Source: DATBSL01 sp963729875
Lineage (GTDB): Bacteria > Acidobacteriota > Vicinamibacteria > Fen-336
Assembly: GCA_963729875.1 (NCBI GenBank)
Contig: CAVSPR010000002.1
Coordinates: forward strand, 434,001 to 498,000
Direction: 5' to 3'
DNA length: 64,000 bases
The translations under genes were made by a program, and so were the position numbers. The notes under the pieces are model-generated. The model saw only the letters and a list, made by a program, of their open reading frames with translations, had not been told where the DNA came from and ran no database searches. Below are positions 1-8,096 of the stretch, in pieces (the stretch's first letter is position 1; each line of letters opens with the position of its first letter).

Positions 1-2
1 AG

Positions 3-2105
3 AAGCTGGGCGAGGGCGGCATGGGCGTCGTGTGGAGCGCGCTCGACGGCTCGCTCGGGCGCGAGGTGGCGCTCAAGTTCCTGCCGGACGAGGTCGCCCA
101 GGACCCGGCGCGCCTCGGGCGGCTCGAGTCGGAGGCGCGGGCGATCGCCGCCCTCAACCACCCCGGCATCGTCACCCTCTACTCGATCGAGGAGGCCGAC
201 CGGCGGCGCTTCCTCACCATGGAGCTCGTGGCCGGCCAGGTCCTCTCCGAGGTCATCCCCGCCGAGGGCCTGGCGCTCCCGGACCTCCTGCGCCTCGCCC
301 TGCCGATCGCCGCGGCGGTGAGCGCCGCCCACCGCCGCGGGATCGTCCACCGCGACCTCAAGCCGCGGAACGTGATGATCACGGGCGAGGGCCAGGTCAA
401 GATCCTCGACTTCGGCCTCGCGCAGTCACCCGGTCCGGTCGCGGAAGGCGACATCTCCGACCGGACGACGAAGACGCACGGCGGGTCCAGCCTGACCGGC
501 ACCCTCGCCTACATGTCGCCCGAGCAGCTGCAGGGCCTGCCGGTCGACCCCCGCACCGACGTCTTCTCTCTCGGCGTCGTCCTCTACCAGATGGCGACCG
601 GCCGGCGGCCCTTCGAGGCGAAGAGCGCGGCCGCGCTCATCTCGGCCATCCTCCGGGACGAGCCGGTGCCCCCGACCCGCCTCCGGCCGGGGCTGCCCGG
701 CCGCCTCGACCGGCTGATCGCGCGCTGCCTGGAGAAGGAGCCCCGCTATCGCCTGCCCTCGGCGGTGGACCTCGTCTGGGAGATCGAGCAGGTCCGGGCG
801 GAGGCGGGCAAGGGCGCCCGGCCGGCCCGCACGATCGCGGTCCTGCCCTTCGTGGACCAGAGCGCGGAACGGGACCAGCAGTACCTCTGCGACGGCCTCG
901 CCGAGGACGTCCTGATCGCGCTCGGGAAGGTGAAGGGGCTGCGGGTCGCGTCGCGGGCGGCGGCCTTCCGCTTCCGCTCCCCCGACGCCGACGTGAAGGA
1001 GACGGGGCGGAGGCTCGGGGTCGAGGCCGTCGTCCACGGGAGCGTGCGCAAGTCCGGCGCCCGGCTGCGCCTCGCCGTGGAGCTCGTGGACGTCGCCGAC
1101 GGCTTCGAGATCTGGGGCGAGGTGTACGAGCGCGGGGTCGAGGACGTCTTCGCCGTGCAGGCCGAGGTCACCGGCGCCATCGTCCGCGCCCTGCAGGTGG
1201 ACCTGAGCCGGGGCGAGGAGGAGTCGCTGCGGGCGCCGGCCGCGGCGGACGTGCGGGCCTGGGACTTCTACCTGCAGGGCCGGAGGTTCTTCTACCAGTA
1301 CAACAAGAAGGCGATCCGCTTCGCCCGGGAGCTGTTCGAGCGGGCGATCGCGCTCGACCCCGCCTACGGCCGGGCGTGGGCGGGCCTCGCGGACTGCGCC
1401 GCCTGGCTGTACCTGAACGCCGGCCGCCGGCCGGAGGACCTGGAGCAGGCCGACGCCGCGAGCCGGAAGGCACTCGCGCTCGAGCCCGGGCTGGCCGAGG
1501 CGCACGCGTCCTTCGGGGTGGCGCTGTCTCTCGGAGGGCGCCACGACGAGGCGGAGGCGGCGTTCGAGGAGGCCATCCGCCTGGACCCGCAGCTGTTCGA
1601 GGCGCACTACTTCTACGCGCGCGACGCGTTCACCATGGGCGACCTCGAGAAGGCGATCCGGGAGTACGAGGAGGCGATCCGCGTGCGGCCCGAGGACTAC
1701 CAGTCGCCGCTGCTGGTCGCCCAGTCCTTCGAGGACCTCGGCCGCCTCGACGAGGCGAAGGCGGTGCGCCGGCGCGGGGTGCGGGTGGCCGAGGAGCACC
1801 TGCGGCTGCACCCCGACGACGCGCGCGCCCTCTACATGGGCGCGAACGGGCTCGTGGCGCTGGGGGAGACGGCGCGCGGTCTCGAGTGGGCGGACCGCGC
1901 GCTCGCCCTCGACCCCGACGACCCGATGGTGCTGTACAACATCGCCTGCATCAGGGCGATGGCCGGCGCCGGCGACGCCGCCCTCGAGTGCATCGAGGGC
2001 GCGGTCGCCGCCGGCATGCGGAACCGGGGCTGGCTCGAGCACGACAGCAACCTCGACTCGATCCGGGCCCACCCGCGCTTCCAGGCCGTGATGGCGGACC
2101 TCTAG
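3..2105 (+). CDS. Ser/Thr protein kinase with TolB-like and TPR domains (5' partial)
   Basis: The frame is open from the window edge, so the true start lies upstream; the first visible residues (KLGEGGMGVVW) are the glycine-rich loop, so little of the kinase is missing. Numbering from the Met at base 21, the ATP-binding Lys is K19 (VALKF), the catalytic loop is HRDLKPRNV (110-118) and the metal-binding DFG is at 130-132, so the kinase looks active. From about residue 270 comes a TolB-like segment (IAVLPFVD...YLCDGLAEDV), then TPR repeats from about 410 to the end. No membrane segment is visible, so it is probably cytosolic. This architecture is typical of Acidobacteriota. The substrate is unknown. 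It converges on the DMT gene 9 bases downstream. Confidence 0.93.
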   Translation, partial: KLGEGGMGVVWSALDGSLGREVALKFLPDEVAQDPARLGRLESEARAIAALNHPGIVTLYSIEEADRRRFLTMELVAGQVLSEVIPAEGLALPDLLRLALPIAAAVSAAHRRGIVHRDLKPRNVMITGEGQVKILDFGLAQSPGPVAEGDISDRTTKTHGGSSLTGTLAYMSPEQLQGLPVDPRTDVFSLGVVLYQMATGRRPFEAKSAAALISAILRDEPVPPTRLRPGLPGRLDRLIARCLEKEPRYRLPSAVDLVWEIEQVRAEAGKGARPARTIAVLPFVDQSAERDQQYLCDGLAEDVLIALGKVKGLRVASRAAAFRFRSPDADVKETGRRLGVEAVVHGSVRKSGARLRLAVELVDVADGFEIWGEVYERGVEDVFAVQAEVTGAIVRALQVDLSRGEEESLRAPAAADVRAWDFYLQGRRFFYQYNKKAIRFARELFERAIALDPAYGRAWAGLADCAAWLYLNAGRRPEDLEQADAASRKALALEPGLAEAHASFGVALSLGGRHDEAEAAFEEAIRLDPQLFEAHYFYARDAFTMGDLEKAIREYEEAIRVRPEDYQSPLLVAQSFEDLGRLDEAKAVRRRGVRVAEEHLRLHPDDARALYMGANGLVALGETARGLEWADRALALDPDDPMVLYNIACIRAMAGAGDAALECIEGAVAAGMRNRGWLEHDSNLDSIRAHPRFQAVMADL

Positions 2106-2114
2106 GAAGCGGCC

Positions 2115-2996
2115 TCAGGTCGTCGCCACGGCCTCCTTCGGCGCGCCGCGCAGCCGCAGCGCCAGGATCGCCGCCGCGATCACGATGCCGGCGCCCAGCA
2201 CGAAGAGCGTGTCCGGCAGGCGTCCCCACACCACCCAGTCGATGAGCCCGGCGAAGACGGGACCGACGTACAGGAACGGCCCCACGCTCGCCGCCGGCGC
2301 GTAGGAGTACGCGCGGGTGAGGGTCAGCTGGCCTATCGTGGCGAAGAAGCCCCCGAGCAGGAGCACGGCCCACGTGGCGGGGGACGGCCCTTTCCACCAG
2401 CAGACGGCCGGGGGCAGCGAGGCGACGGAGGCCACGAGGGCGAAGTAGAAGACGATGCGGGTCACCGGCTCGGTGCGGGTGAGGCGGCGGATGCCGACCT
2501 GGGCGACCGAGGCGAAGACGGCGGCGGCGAGGCCGACGAGGGCGGCCGGGTCGAAGACGCCCGTGCCGGGCCGGAGGATCAGCAGCAGGCCGGCGAAGCC
2601 CAGCCCCAGGACGCCCCACAGGCGCCGCGGGACGCGCGCGCCGAGCCAGGCCCGCTCGACGAGCGGGATGAAGAGCGGCAACGACTGGGCCAGCAGCACC
2701 GCGTCGGCGAGGCGAAGGCGGGCGAGCGCGTAGAAGTAGCAGGCGGCCGACGAGACCCCGGCGAGGCCGCGGGCGAGGTGACCGGGAAGATCGTCGGTGT
2801 CGAGGGCGTGCCGGCCCTCCCGCCACAGCCAGGGCAGGAGGAAGACGAGCATGATGAAGTGCCGGAAGAAGACGATCGGCGCGTTCGGGAGCTCGCGCGA
2901 GGCCACGCGCACGGTGGCCGCCATCGAGGCGAAGAGGATCGCGGAGGCGAGCATGTACAGCGCCCCCCGCCGCAGGTCGGTCGTCACGGGCCGCAA
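2115..2996 (-). CDS. EamA/DMT-family transporter
   Basis: 293 residues of largely hydrophobic sequence with about ten predicted membrane helices in two EamA-type halves, the usual size for the drug/metabolite transporter superfamily. Motifs such as the hydrophobic helix ending LWREG and the PLFIPLVERAWLG segment fit the RhaT/EamA group. Substrate cannot be told; members export amino acids, nucleosides or other small metabolites across the inner membrane. The start is TTG, as no better ATG lies in frame. It is convergent with the kinase gene and divergent from arsR-like 3086. A second, different DMT gene lies at 22257. Confidence 0.88.
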   Translation of the reverse strand: MRPVTTDLRRGALYMLASAILFASMAATVRVASRELPNAPIVFFRHFIMLVFLLPWLWREGRHALDTDDLPGHLARGLAGVSSAACYFYALARLRLADAVLLAQSLPLFIPLVERAWLGARVPRRLWGVLGLGFAGLLLILRPGTGVFDPAALVGLAAAVFASVAQVGIRRLTRTEPVTRIVFYFALVASVASLPPAVCWWKGPSPATWAVLLLGGFFATIGQLTLTRAYSYAPAASVGPFLYVGPVFAGLIDWVVWGRLPDTLFVLGAGIVIAAAILALRLRGAPKEAVATT

Positions 2997-3049
2997 TCAT
3001 ACGGGGGACCCGGGGGGTGCGGCTCGTCCTGGCCGGAGAGCCCGGACGC

Positions 3050-3079
3050 TTGACAATATATTTTAGCGCATTCTAAAAT
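3050..3079 (+). promoter_or_regulatory. sigma70-type promoter of the ArsR-like gene
   Basis: TTGACA (3050-3055) and TAAAAT (3074-3079) are separated by 18 bases. The A+T-rich run stands out from the very GC-rich surroundings. The start codon at 3086 is only 6 bases after the -10 box, so transcription would begin at or next to the ATG and the mRNA would be leaderless. Confidence 0.75.
3060..3079. promoter_or_regulatory. Inverted repeat overlapping the -10 box (probable ArsR operator)
   Basis: A perfect 7-base dyad, ATTTTAG (3060-3066) and CTAAAAT (3073-3079) around CGCATT. It covers the -10 element of the arsR-like promoter, the usual position for autorepression by an ArsR-family dimer. The site is seen directly; binding is inferred. 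Confidence 0.6.
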
Positions 3080-3085
3080 TATGTC

Positions 3086-3433
3086 ATGGACACCCTGCTG
3101 CACGCGCTCGGCGCGTCGCGTCGCCGGGAGATCCTCTCCCTCGTGCGGCGGCGCGAGCGCAGCGCGGGAGAGATCCACCGCGCGCTCGGCGACGTCACGT
3201 TCGGTGCGGTGTCGCAGCACCTCGGCGTCCTCGAGCGGGCGGGGCTGGTGAGCGCGCGGCGCGAGGGCCGGAGCCGCTTCTACCAGGCGCGGCCGGAGGG
3301 CCTCGAGCCGCTGCGGCGGTGGCTCGAGTCGACGTGGGACGACGCGCTGTCGTCCCTGAAGCAGATGGCCGAAGCCGAGGAGGCGGGGCGGGGGCGCCGC
3401 CGCGGGCACGACGGCCGGAGGGGGACACGATGA
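3086..3433 (+). CDS. ArsR-family HTH transcriptional regulator
   Basis: 115 residues, typical ArsR length. The winged helix covers residues about 5-85: LLHALGASRRREIL, then the recognition region with VSQHLGVLERAGLV and the wing REGRSRFY. There is no Cys pair of the metal-sensing ELCVCDL type, so it is probably not an arsenic sensor. It belongs to the ArsR subgroup often paired with an AHSA1/SRPBCC gene, as here. ATG 3086 has no Shine-Dalgarno but sits 6 bases after a strong -10 box, suggesting a leaderless transcript. The next gene starts at 3430 in an ATGA overlap, so the two are translationally coupled. Confidence 0.9.
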   Translation: MDTLLHALGASRRREILSLVRRRERSAGEIHRALGDVTFGAVSQHLGVLERAGLVSARREGRSRFYQARPEGLEPLRRWLESTWDDALSSLKQMAEAEEAGRGRRRGHDGRRGTR

Positions 3434-4194
3434 GCGGACTGGACCATGTCCTGGAGCGCACGGTGGCGATCGTCGCCCGGAGGGAGACGGTGTTCCGCTA
3501 CTTTACGGACTCCGAGCGCTTCGCCGCGTGGTGGGGTGCCGGCTCCCGCATCGAGCCGCGGGCCGGTGGCGCCGTCCACATCCGTTTCCCGAACGGCGTC
3601 GTCGCGGGGGGCGAGGTCGTCGAGATCTCCCCGGTGGAGCGGGTGGTCTTCACCTACGGCTTCGAGAGCGGCCAGCCGATCCCGGCCGGCGCCTCGCGGG
3701 TGACGATCACCCTCGAGGAGACGGCCCGGGGGACGCTCGTGCGCCTGAAGCACGAGCTGCCCACGGCCCAGGCGCGCGACGAGCACGTCCAGGGCTGGCG
3801 GTACCAGCTGGCCGTCTTCGCCCACGTGGTGGCGGCCGAGGCCCACGCCGGGGCGGGAGCGCTGGCCGATCGCTTCTTCGCGCTGTGGGGCGAGGCCGAC
3901 GCGGCGACGCGGCGGACGGCGCTCGAGGCGATCGCCGTCGAGGCGATCGCGTTCCGCGACCCCTACTCCTGCACGCACGGCTTCGACGACCTCCTCGCCC
4001 ACGTCGAGGCCGCCCGGCGCTTCATGCCCGGCGTCGTGCTGGAGCGCCGGGGGGAGGCCCGCCAGTGCCAGGGTGTCGCACTCGTGGACTGGGAGGTCCG
4101 GGGGCCGGACGGCGCGGTCCGCGCGAAGGGCACCAACGTCTTCGAGCTCGCGCCCGACGGGCGTGTCGCCCGGGTGACGGGACTCTGGGGCTGA
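3430..4194 (+). CDS. SRPBCC (AHSA1-type) domain protein with C-terminal SnoaL-like domain
   Basis: 254 residues. Residues about 8-145 match the activator-of-Hsp90 ATPase homologue type of START/SRPBCC fold: early FRYFTDSERFAAWWG, then PNGVVAGGEVVEI and GTLVRLKHELP. Residues about 150-250 resemble a SnoaL/NTF2-like ligand-binding domain (AIAFRDPYSCTHGFDDL... VDWEVRGPDG). ATG 3430 overlaps the ArsR stop and is preferred over an in-frame upstream Met that would lie inside arsR. The pair is probably a small autoregulated operon. The fusion suggests binding or modification of a hydrophobic small molecule, but the ligand is not evident. Confidence 0.83.
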   Translation: MSGLDHVLERTVAIVARRETVFRYFTDSERFAAWWGAGSRIEPRAGGAVHIRFPNGVVAGGEVVEISPVERVVFTYGFESGQPIPAGASRVTITLEETARGTLVRLKHELPTAQARDEHVQGWRYQLAVFAHVVAAEAHAGAGALADRFFALWGEADAATRRTALEAIAVEAIAFRDPYSCTHGFDDLLAHVEAARRFMPGVVLERRGEARQCQGVALVDWEVRGPDGAVRAKGTNVFELAPDGRVARVTGLWG

Positions 4195-4245
4195 CCGCCC
4201 CCCAGGAGGAAGGCCCGAGGCACGAAGACGACCGCTCGGCTTTCT

Positions 4246-4280
4246 GTGACCGGGAGGCCCCCGGGGGGCCTCCCGGTCAC
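4246..4280. terminator. Long hairpin between convergent genes
   Basis: Sixteen-base arms, 4246-4261 and 4265-4280, pair perfectly around a 3-base loop (arms GTGACCGGGAGGCCCC and its complement). It lies between the stops of the SRPBCC gene (+) and the secreted-protein gene (-). There is no T-tract on either side, so it is a GC-rich bidirectional terminator candidate. Confidence 0.7.
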
Positions 4281-4286
4281 GACACG

Positions 4287-5282
4287 TCAGAAGACCTGGA
4301 CCTCGTCCTCCTCGGTTCCCTCGGCCACCGGCACCGTCACGAAGTAGGGGGTGGGCAGGGAAAGGACCGCGAACTGCACGGCGGGCAGGTAGCGGAGGAC
4401 CTTCTTCTCGTCCTCCTCCGGCGTGTACACGAGCCTCGCCCTCACCCTCGTGTCGCGTCCCGGGTTCTGGTCCAGGATCCGCCGCACCGCGTCGCTCACC
4501 ACGGCCCTGCGCTCGCGGAGCCGGAGGCCCTGAGCCAGTGAGAACGAAGGCCAGCTCACCTGGATCCGCTCCACCAGCCCGTCGTGGGACAGGGCGGCGT
4601 GGAGGCCGGACCCGAAGACCGTCATGTCGCCCACCTGCCGGGAGAGCAGCACGAGCCGGTACATCTCGAAGGTGTCCCTCACGCGAGCGGAGCCGGCGGG
4701 GGCGCCCGCTCCCATCTGGGTCTCGGCCCGGAGGTCCGAGACCTGGGGGAGCGGGGCGCCGAGCTGCCGCGCCACGGCCAGGATCTGCTGCTGTGCCTTC
4801 GCGGCGTCGAACGCGGGCTTCTGGAAGTCCCGGTCGAAGCTCCACGCGCGCTTGCGGCTGACGTAGCGGAACTTGCCCTGTGCCGGGTCCAGTCGGATCG
4901 TGCGCTCCGCCTCTCGCACCAGCTGCGCTCCCTCCGGCAGGCCCTCGGGCAGGGGGTCCTGGTCGCCGAGGGCGCCGAGGATCTTCTCGAAGGTGATCTC
5001 CTCGGCCCAGTGGTTGTCGTCGGCGGGGGCCTCCAGCACGTCCTGCCCCCAGTCGGGCAGCGCCTGCGCGACCATCCGCTGGACGCGCTCCCGGTCGAGC
5101 TCCCCGCCGTTCCCCCTCCCGTGGTCGTTCCCGCCGTCGCACCACTCGCCCCAGCCGTGGCGCTTCCCGTGCCTCTTCCCGTGCTCCCGGTTCTGGGCGA
5201 ACGCCGGAGAGGCGGCGATCAGCCCGCCGAGGGCGAGCGCGAGAACGCGGGTCGTCATGAACACGAGTCGATCCTTGCGCAT
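4287..5282 (-). CDS. Secreted protein of unknown function, His/Gly-rich N-terminus
   Basis: 331 residues. A signal peptide (residues 1-29, cleavage after SPAFA) is followed by a His/Lys/Gly-rich tract (HGKRHGKRHGWGEW) and a mixed alpha/beta region with no family I recognise. The sequence YVSRKRAWSFDRDF and repeated charged segments suggest a soluble periplasmic or extracellular protein. ATG 5282 has a GGGAGG ribosome site 7 bases upstream. It starts 13 bases after the clan-CD-like gene, so the two are co-transcribed and may act together, for example as an exported enzyme and its partner. The His-rich tract could bind metal; this is a guess. Confidence 0.7.
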   Translation of the reverse strand: MRKDRLVFMTTRVLALALGGLIAASPAFAQNREHGKRHGKRHGWGEWCDGGNDHGRGNGGELDRERVQRMVAQALPDWGQDVLEAPADDNHWAEEITFEKILGALGDQDPLPEGLPEGAQLVREAERTIRLDPAQGKFRYVSRKRAWSFDRDFQKPAFDAAKAQQQILAVARQLGAPLPQVSDLRAETQMGAGAPAGSARVRDTFEMYRLVLLSRQVGDMTVFGSGLHAALSHDGLVERIQVSWPSFSLAQGLRLRERRAVVSDAVRRILDQNPGRDTRVRARLVYTPEEDEKKVLRYLPAVQFAVLSLPTPYFVTVPVAEGTEEDEVQVF

Positions 5283-5295
5283 CGCAGCCTCCCCC

Positions 5296-6186
5296 TCAGT
5301 TCGACGTGTCCGTGTTGATCACCGTCTCCGCGGCGGGGTCGCAGCCGCCGATGAAGATGACGCCCCAGTAGCCGATGTTCGTCGGGTCGGACAGCACGTG
5401 GTTGTAGCGCTCGCTGCCGATGCGGCTCCAGGTGTCCGCGCTGTTCGCGCCCACCGCGTACGCCACCGGGCACTGGTCGTCGCTCCCGCTGATGTCCGGG
5501 CGGTAGAGGTTGTCGAGCCAGGCGTCGGCGATCGTCTCGTCGAAAGCGTCGTCGGCGAAGTCCCGGTAGTCGCCCGTGAGGTCCGATCCGATCCACATCA
5601 GGCCGTGGAACCCGTCGACCTGGTGCGCCCCTCCGAAGGCCTGCCACCACGAGGCCCACTGGTTGTCGTCCATGCTCTGGCACGAGGAGAGGTGGAGGAA
5701 CTCGAGGTCCCAGTCGCCCAGCTGCATCTCGTCCCGCCGCAGGGTGCAGTCGCCGGCCCCGGCCTCGTTCACCCGCATCGCGCCCTGGTAGACGTTGCCC
5801 GATTCGCTGCCGTGCCAGGCCACGAGGGCGGCGTCCGCTTCGTCGAGGTGCGCGCTGTCGTTGCCCCAGGCCACGACGCTGCTGTCGGCGAACTTGCTGT
5901 TGACGACGTCGCCGTTCACCAGCCGGCCGTCCCGGCTGTACGCGTCTGCGCAATGCCCGAAGAGGCACCACCCGAAGAGCGAAACCCCGCTGTTCGTGGC
6001 CTCGTTGTACCAGGCATCGGCCATGTCGTCCCACGCGTCGCGGGTGCCTCCAGGGCAGCCCGCGTTCCACGTGGTGACGGCGTAGACCTTGGCCTCCTGC
6101 GCTTCGGTCGGGCGGACCCCGAGAACGGCGACGAGGACCGCCAAAGCCAATCCGACACGCCTCCAACGACAACTCTCCTGCGGCAT
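5296..6186 (-). CDS. Secreted protein with caspase-like (clan CD) His/Cys pattern, DUF6345-like
   Basis: 296 residues from ATG 6186, chosen because AGGAGG stands just before it and a signal peptide follows (hydrophobic LALAVLVAVLGV, cleavage near residue 29). Two blocks match the clan CD cysteine peptidase layout: a hydrophobic strand ending in His-Gly (LVAWHG, H125) and about 44 residues later a strand ending in Ser-Cys (LEFLHLSSCQS, C169). The region resembles secreted DUF6345-type proteins. Further cysteines (44, 74, 79, 147) suggest disulfides and export. First gene of a two-gene minus-strand operon. Peptidase activity is inferred only from the motif spacing. Confidence 0.65.
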   Translation of the reverse strand: MPQESCRWRRVGLALAVLVAVLGVRPTEAQEAKVYAVTTWNAGCPGGTRDAWDDMADAWYNEATNSGVSLFGWCLFGHCADAYSRDGRLVNGDVVNSKFADSSVVAWGNDSAHLDEADAALVAWHGSESGNVYQGAMRVNEAGAGDCTLRRDEMQLGDWDLEFLHLSSCQSMDDNQWASWWQAFGGAHQVDGFHGLMWIGSDLTGDYRDFADDAFDETIADAWLDNLYRPDISGSDDQCPVAYAVGANSADTWSRIGSERYNHVLSDPTNIGYWGVIFIGGCDPAAETVINTDTSN

Positions 6187-6332
6187 GGCTCCTCCTTCTG
6201 GTCCGACGGGGTAAAGGCTGGGTGGAATATAGGCAGTTTGGTGTGTTCGCGCCATTGTTTCCGAGCCGACCGAGGGCACGGCTGGACAGCCGGGGACGCC
6301 GGCGGCACCATGGACTTCCGGAGGGCCCCCCC

Positions 6333-6737
6333 TTGTTCGAGGTCGCCTACGAGACGACGTTCTGCGCCACCCACCAGCTGCACCGGGACGGTCGGCCCGT
6401 CGAGCCCCAGCACGGGCACGACTGGCGCGTCGAGGTGGTGGCGGAGGGGGAGACGCTCGACGCGCTGGGCGTCGTCGTCGACTTCGAGCACCTCAAGGAG
6501 GCGGTGGCAGAGATCGCCCGGCGATTCCACTACGCCGACGTGACGAGCCACCCCGACTTTGCCGGCCAGAGCCCCTCGGCCGAGGCCGTGGCGCGGTATT
6601 TCTTCGACGAGGTCCGTCGGGCCATGGGCGGGGAGGGGGATGCGCTCGTGCGCGTGCGGGTCTGGGAGGCCCCCGGCTGCAGCGCCACCTACTTCTCCCC
6701 GAGGCCCGACCGGCACCTCGGCGGAACTCGGGGGTGA
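6333..6737 (+). CDS. queD: 6-carboxytetrahydropterin synthase family protein (QueD/PTPS)
   Basis: 134 residues from TTG 6333, which follows a GGAGGG site and matches the usual family N-terminus (FEVAYETTF). It should convert 7,8-dihydroneopterin triphosphate to 6-carboxytetrahydropterin, the second step to queuosine. The zinc ligands are present: H14 (CATHQL) and H27/H29 (HGHDW). The catalytic Cys normally four residues before HGH is a Val here; a Cys instead sits at residue 11. Context with queE and queC argues for the queuosine pathway, but the altered active site leaves room for another pterin reaction. The upstream 146 bases form the divergent promoter region with the gene at 5296; no preQ1 riboswitch was recognised there. 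Confidence 0.85.
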   Translation: MFEVAYETTFCATHQLHRDGRPVEPQHGHDWRVEVVAEGETLDALGVVVDFEHLKEAVAEIARRFHYADVTSHPDFAGQSPSAEAVARYFFDEVRRAMGGEGDALVRVRVWEAPGCSATYFSPRPDRHLGGTRG

Positions 6738-6750
6738 GCGGGCCGGGCGC

Positions 6751-7389
6751 ATGCTGACCGTCAACGAGGTCTTCTTCTCGATCCAGGGCGAGGGCACGCG
6801 CGTCGGGCGGCCGTGCGTCTTCGTGCGCCTCACCGGCTGCCCCCTGCGCTGCGTGTGGTGCGACACCGCCCACGCGTTCCACGAGGGCGTGCGCCGGGAC
6901 GAGGAGGGCCTCCTCGCCGAGCTGCGGGCCTTTCCCGCGCGGCTGCTCTGCCTGACCGGCGGCGAGCCCCTCGCCCAGCCCGCCGCCTTCCCCTTCGTGA
7001 CGCGCCTGCTCGAGGAGGGGTGGGAGGTCGTGGTCGAGACTTCCGGCCACGTGCCGACCGCGCTCCTCGACCCGCGGGCGGTGACGATCCTGGACGTGAA
7101 GACGCCGGGCTCGGGTGAGAGCCGGCGGATGGACTGGGCGAACCTCGACCGGCTCCGGCCCACCGACGAGGCCAAGTTCGTGATCGACGGCCGCACGGAC
7201 TACGAGTGGTCGCGCGACGCCGTACTCGACCGCGGCCTCGCCGGCCGCTGCACGGTCCTGTTCTCGCCGGTCCACGGCGTCCTCGACCCCGGGGCCCTCG
7301 GCCGGTGGATCCTGGAGGACCGCCTCCCCGTGCGCCTGCAGGTCCAGCTCCACAAATACCTCTGGCCCGGCGTCCCGAGGGGCGTGTGA
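6751..7389 (+). CDS. queE: 7-carboxy-7-deazaguanine synthase (radical SAM)
   Basis: 212 residues. Makes 7-carboxy-7-deazaguanine from 6-carboxytetrahydropterin using S-adenosylmethionine and a 4Fe-4S cluster. The N-terminus VNEVFFSIQGEG is the QueE signature; cluster ligands are C30, C34 and C37 (GCPLRCVWCDT), the CxxxCxxC radical-SAM motif. LTGGEPLAQ supplies the SAM-binding GGEP, and the C-terminus QVQLHKYLWPG is also typical. ATG 6751 lies 13 bases after the queD stop. Its stop overlaps the GTG start of queC, giving a tight queDEC operon. Confidence 0.95.
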   Translation: MLTVNEVFFSIQGEGTRVGRPCVFVRLTGCPLRCVWCDTAHAFHEGVRRDEEGLLAELRAFPARLLCLTGGEPLAQPAAFPFVTRLLEEGWEVVVETSGHVPTALLDPRAVTILDVKTPGSGESRRMDWANLDRLRPTDEAKFVIDGRTDYEWSRDAVLDRGLAGRCTVLFSPVHGVLDPGALGRWILEDRLPVRLQVQLHKYLWPGVPRGV

Positions 7390-8065
7390 GCGACCGCCCC
7401 CTCGCCGTGGTCTGCGTCTCCGGGGGGATGGACTCCGCGGTGACGGCGGCGATCGCCGCGGTGGAACATCGCCTCGCCTTCCTCCACGCCAACTACGGCC
7501 AGCGGACGGAGGCGAAGGAGCTCGCCTGCTTCCACGCCCTCGCCGACCACTTCGGGGCCGAGCGCCGGCTCGTGGTGGACTTCTCCGCCCTGCGGCAGAT
7601 CGGGGGCAGCAGCCTGACCGACCCTGCCCTGCCGGTGAGGAGGGAGACCCGGTCGAGGGCGTCGTCCCCACCTCCTACGTGCCGTTCCGCAATGCCCACC
7701 TCCTCGCCGCCGCCGTCTCGTGGGGCGAGGTGACCGGCGCCCGGGCCATCTACGTGGGCGCGGTGTGGGAGGACTCGTCGGGCTACCCCGACTGCCGTCC
7801 CGAGTTCTACCGGGCCTTCGGGGAGGCGGTGCGCCTCGGCACGAGGCCGGACACCCGGCTCCGCATCGAGACCCCCGTCATCGCGCTGTCCAAGGCCGAG
7901 ATCGTGCGCCGGGGGCTGGCGCTGGGGGTGCCCTTCGGCAAGACGTGGTCGTGCTACCAGGCGGACGAGAAGGCCTGCGGGGCGTGCGAGTCCTGCCGCC
8001 TGAGGATGCGCGGGTTCGAGGACGCGGGGGCGGCCGACCCGATTCCCTATCGCCCGCCCGCGTGA
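7386..8065 (+). CDS. queC: 7-cyano-7-deazaguanine synthase (frameshifted near 7640)
   Basis: Converts 7-carboxy-7-deazaguanine to preQ0 with ATP and ammonia. GTG 7386 overlaps the queE stop. The first part has the PP-loop motif SGGMDSAV. Past about 7640 the protein continues one frame over with YVPFRNAHLLAAAVSWGE and the zinc-binding CYQADEKACGACESC block. Restoring a single G in the G-rich stretch 7637-7644 reads through as one protein of about 226 residues, the normal length. All catalytic and metal motifs are intact on either side, so a sequencing deletion is likelier than a real mutation. Confidence 0.9.
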
Positions 8066-8096
8066 GACACTTATCCCACCAGTAGGAGGAACCATC

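Noticed and set aside
6187..6332. preQ1 riboswitch before queDEC.
   Set aside because: No short pseudoknot with an A-rich tail could be drawn; the region is only a divergent promoter stretch.
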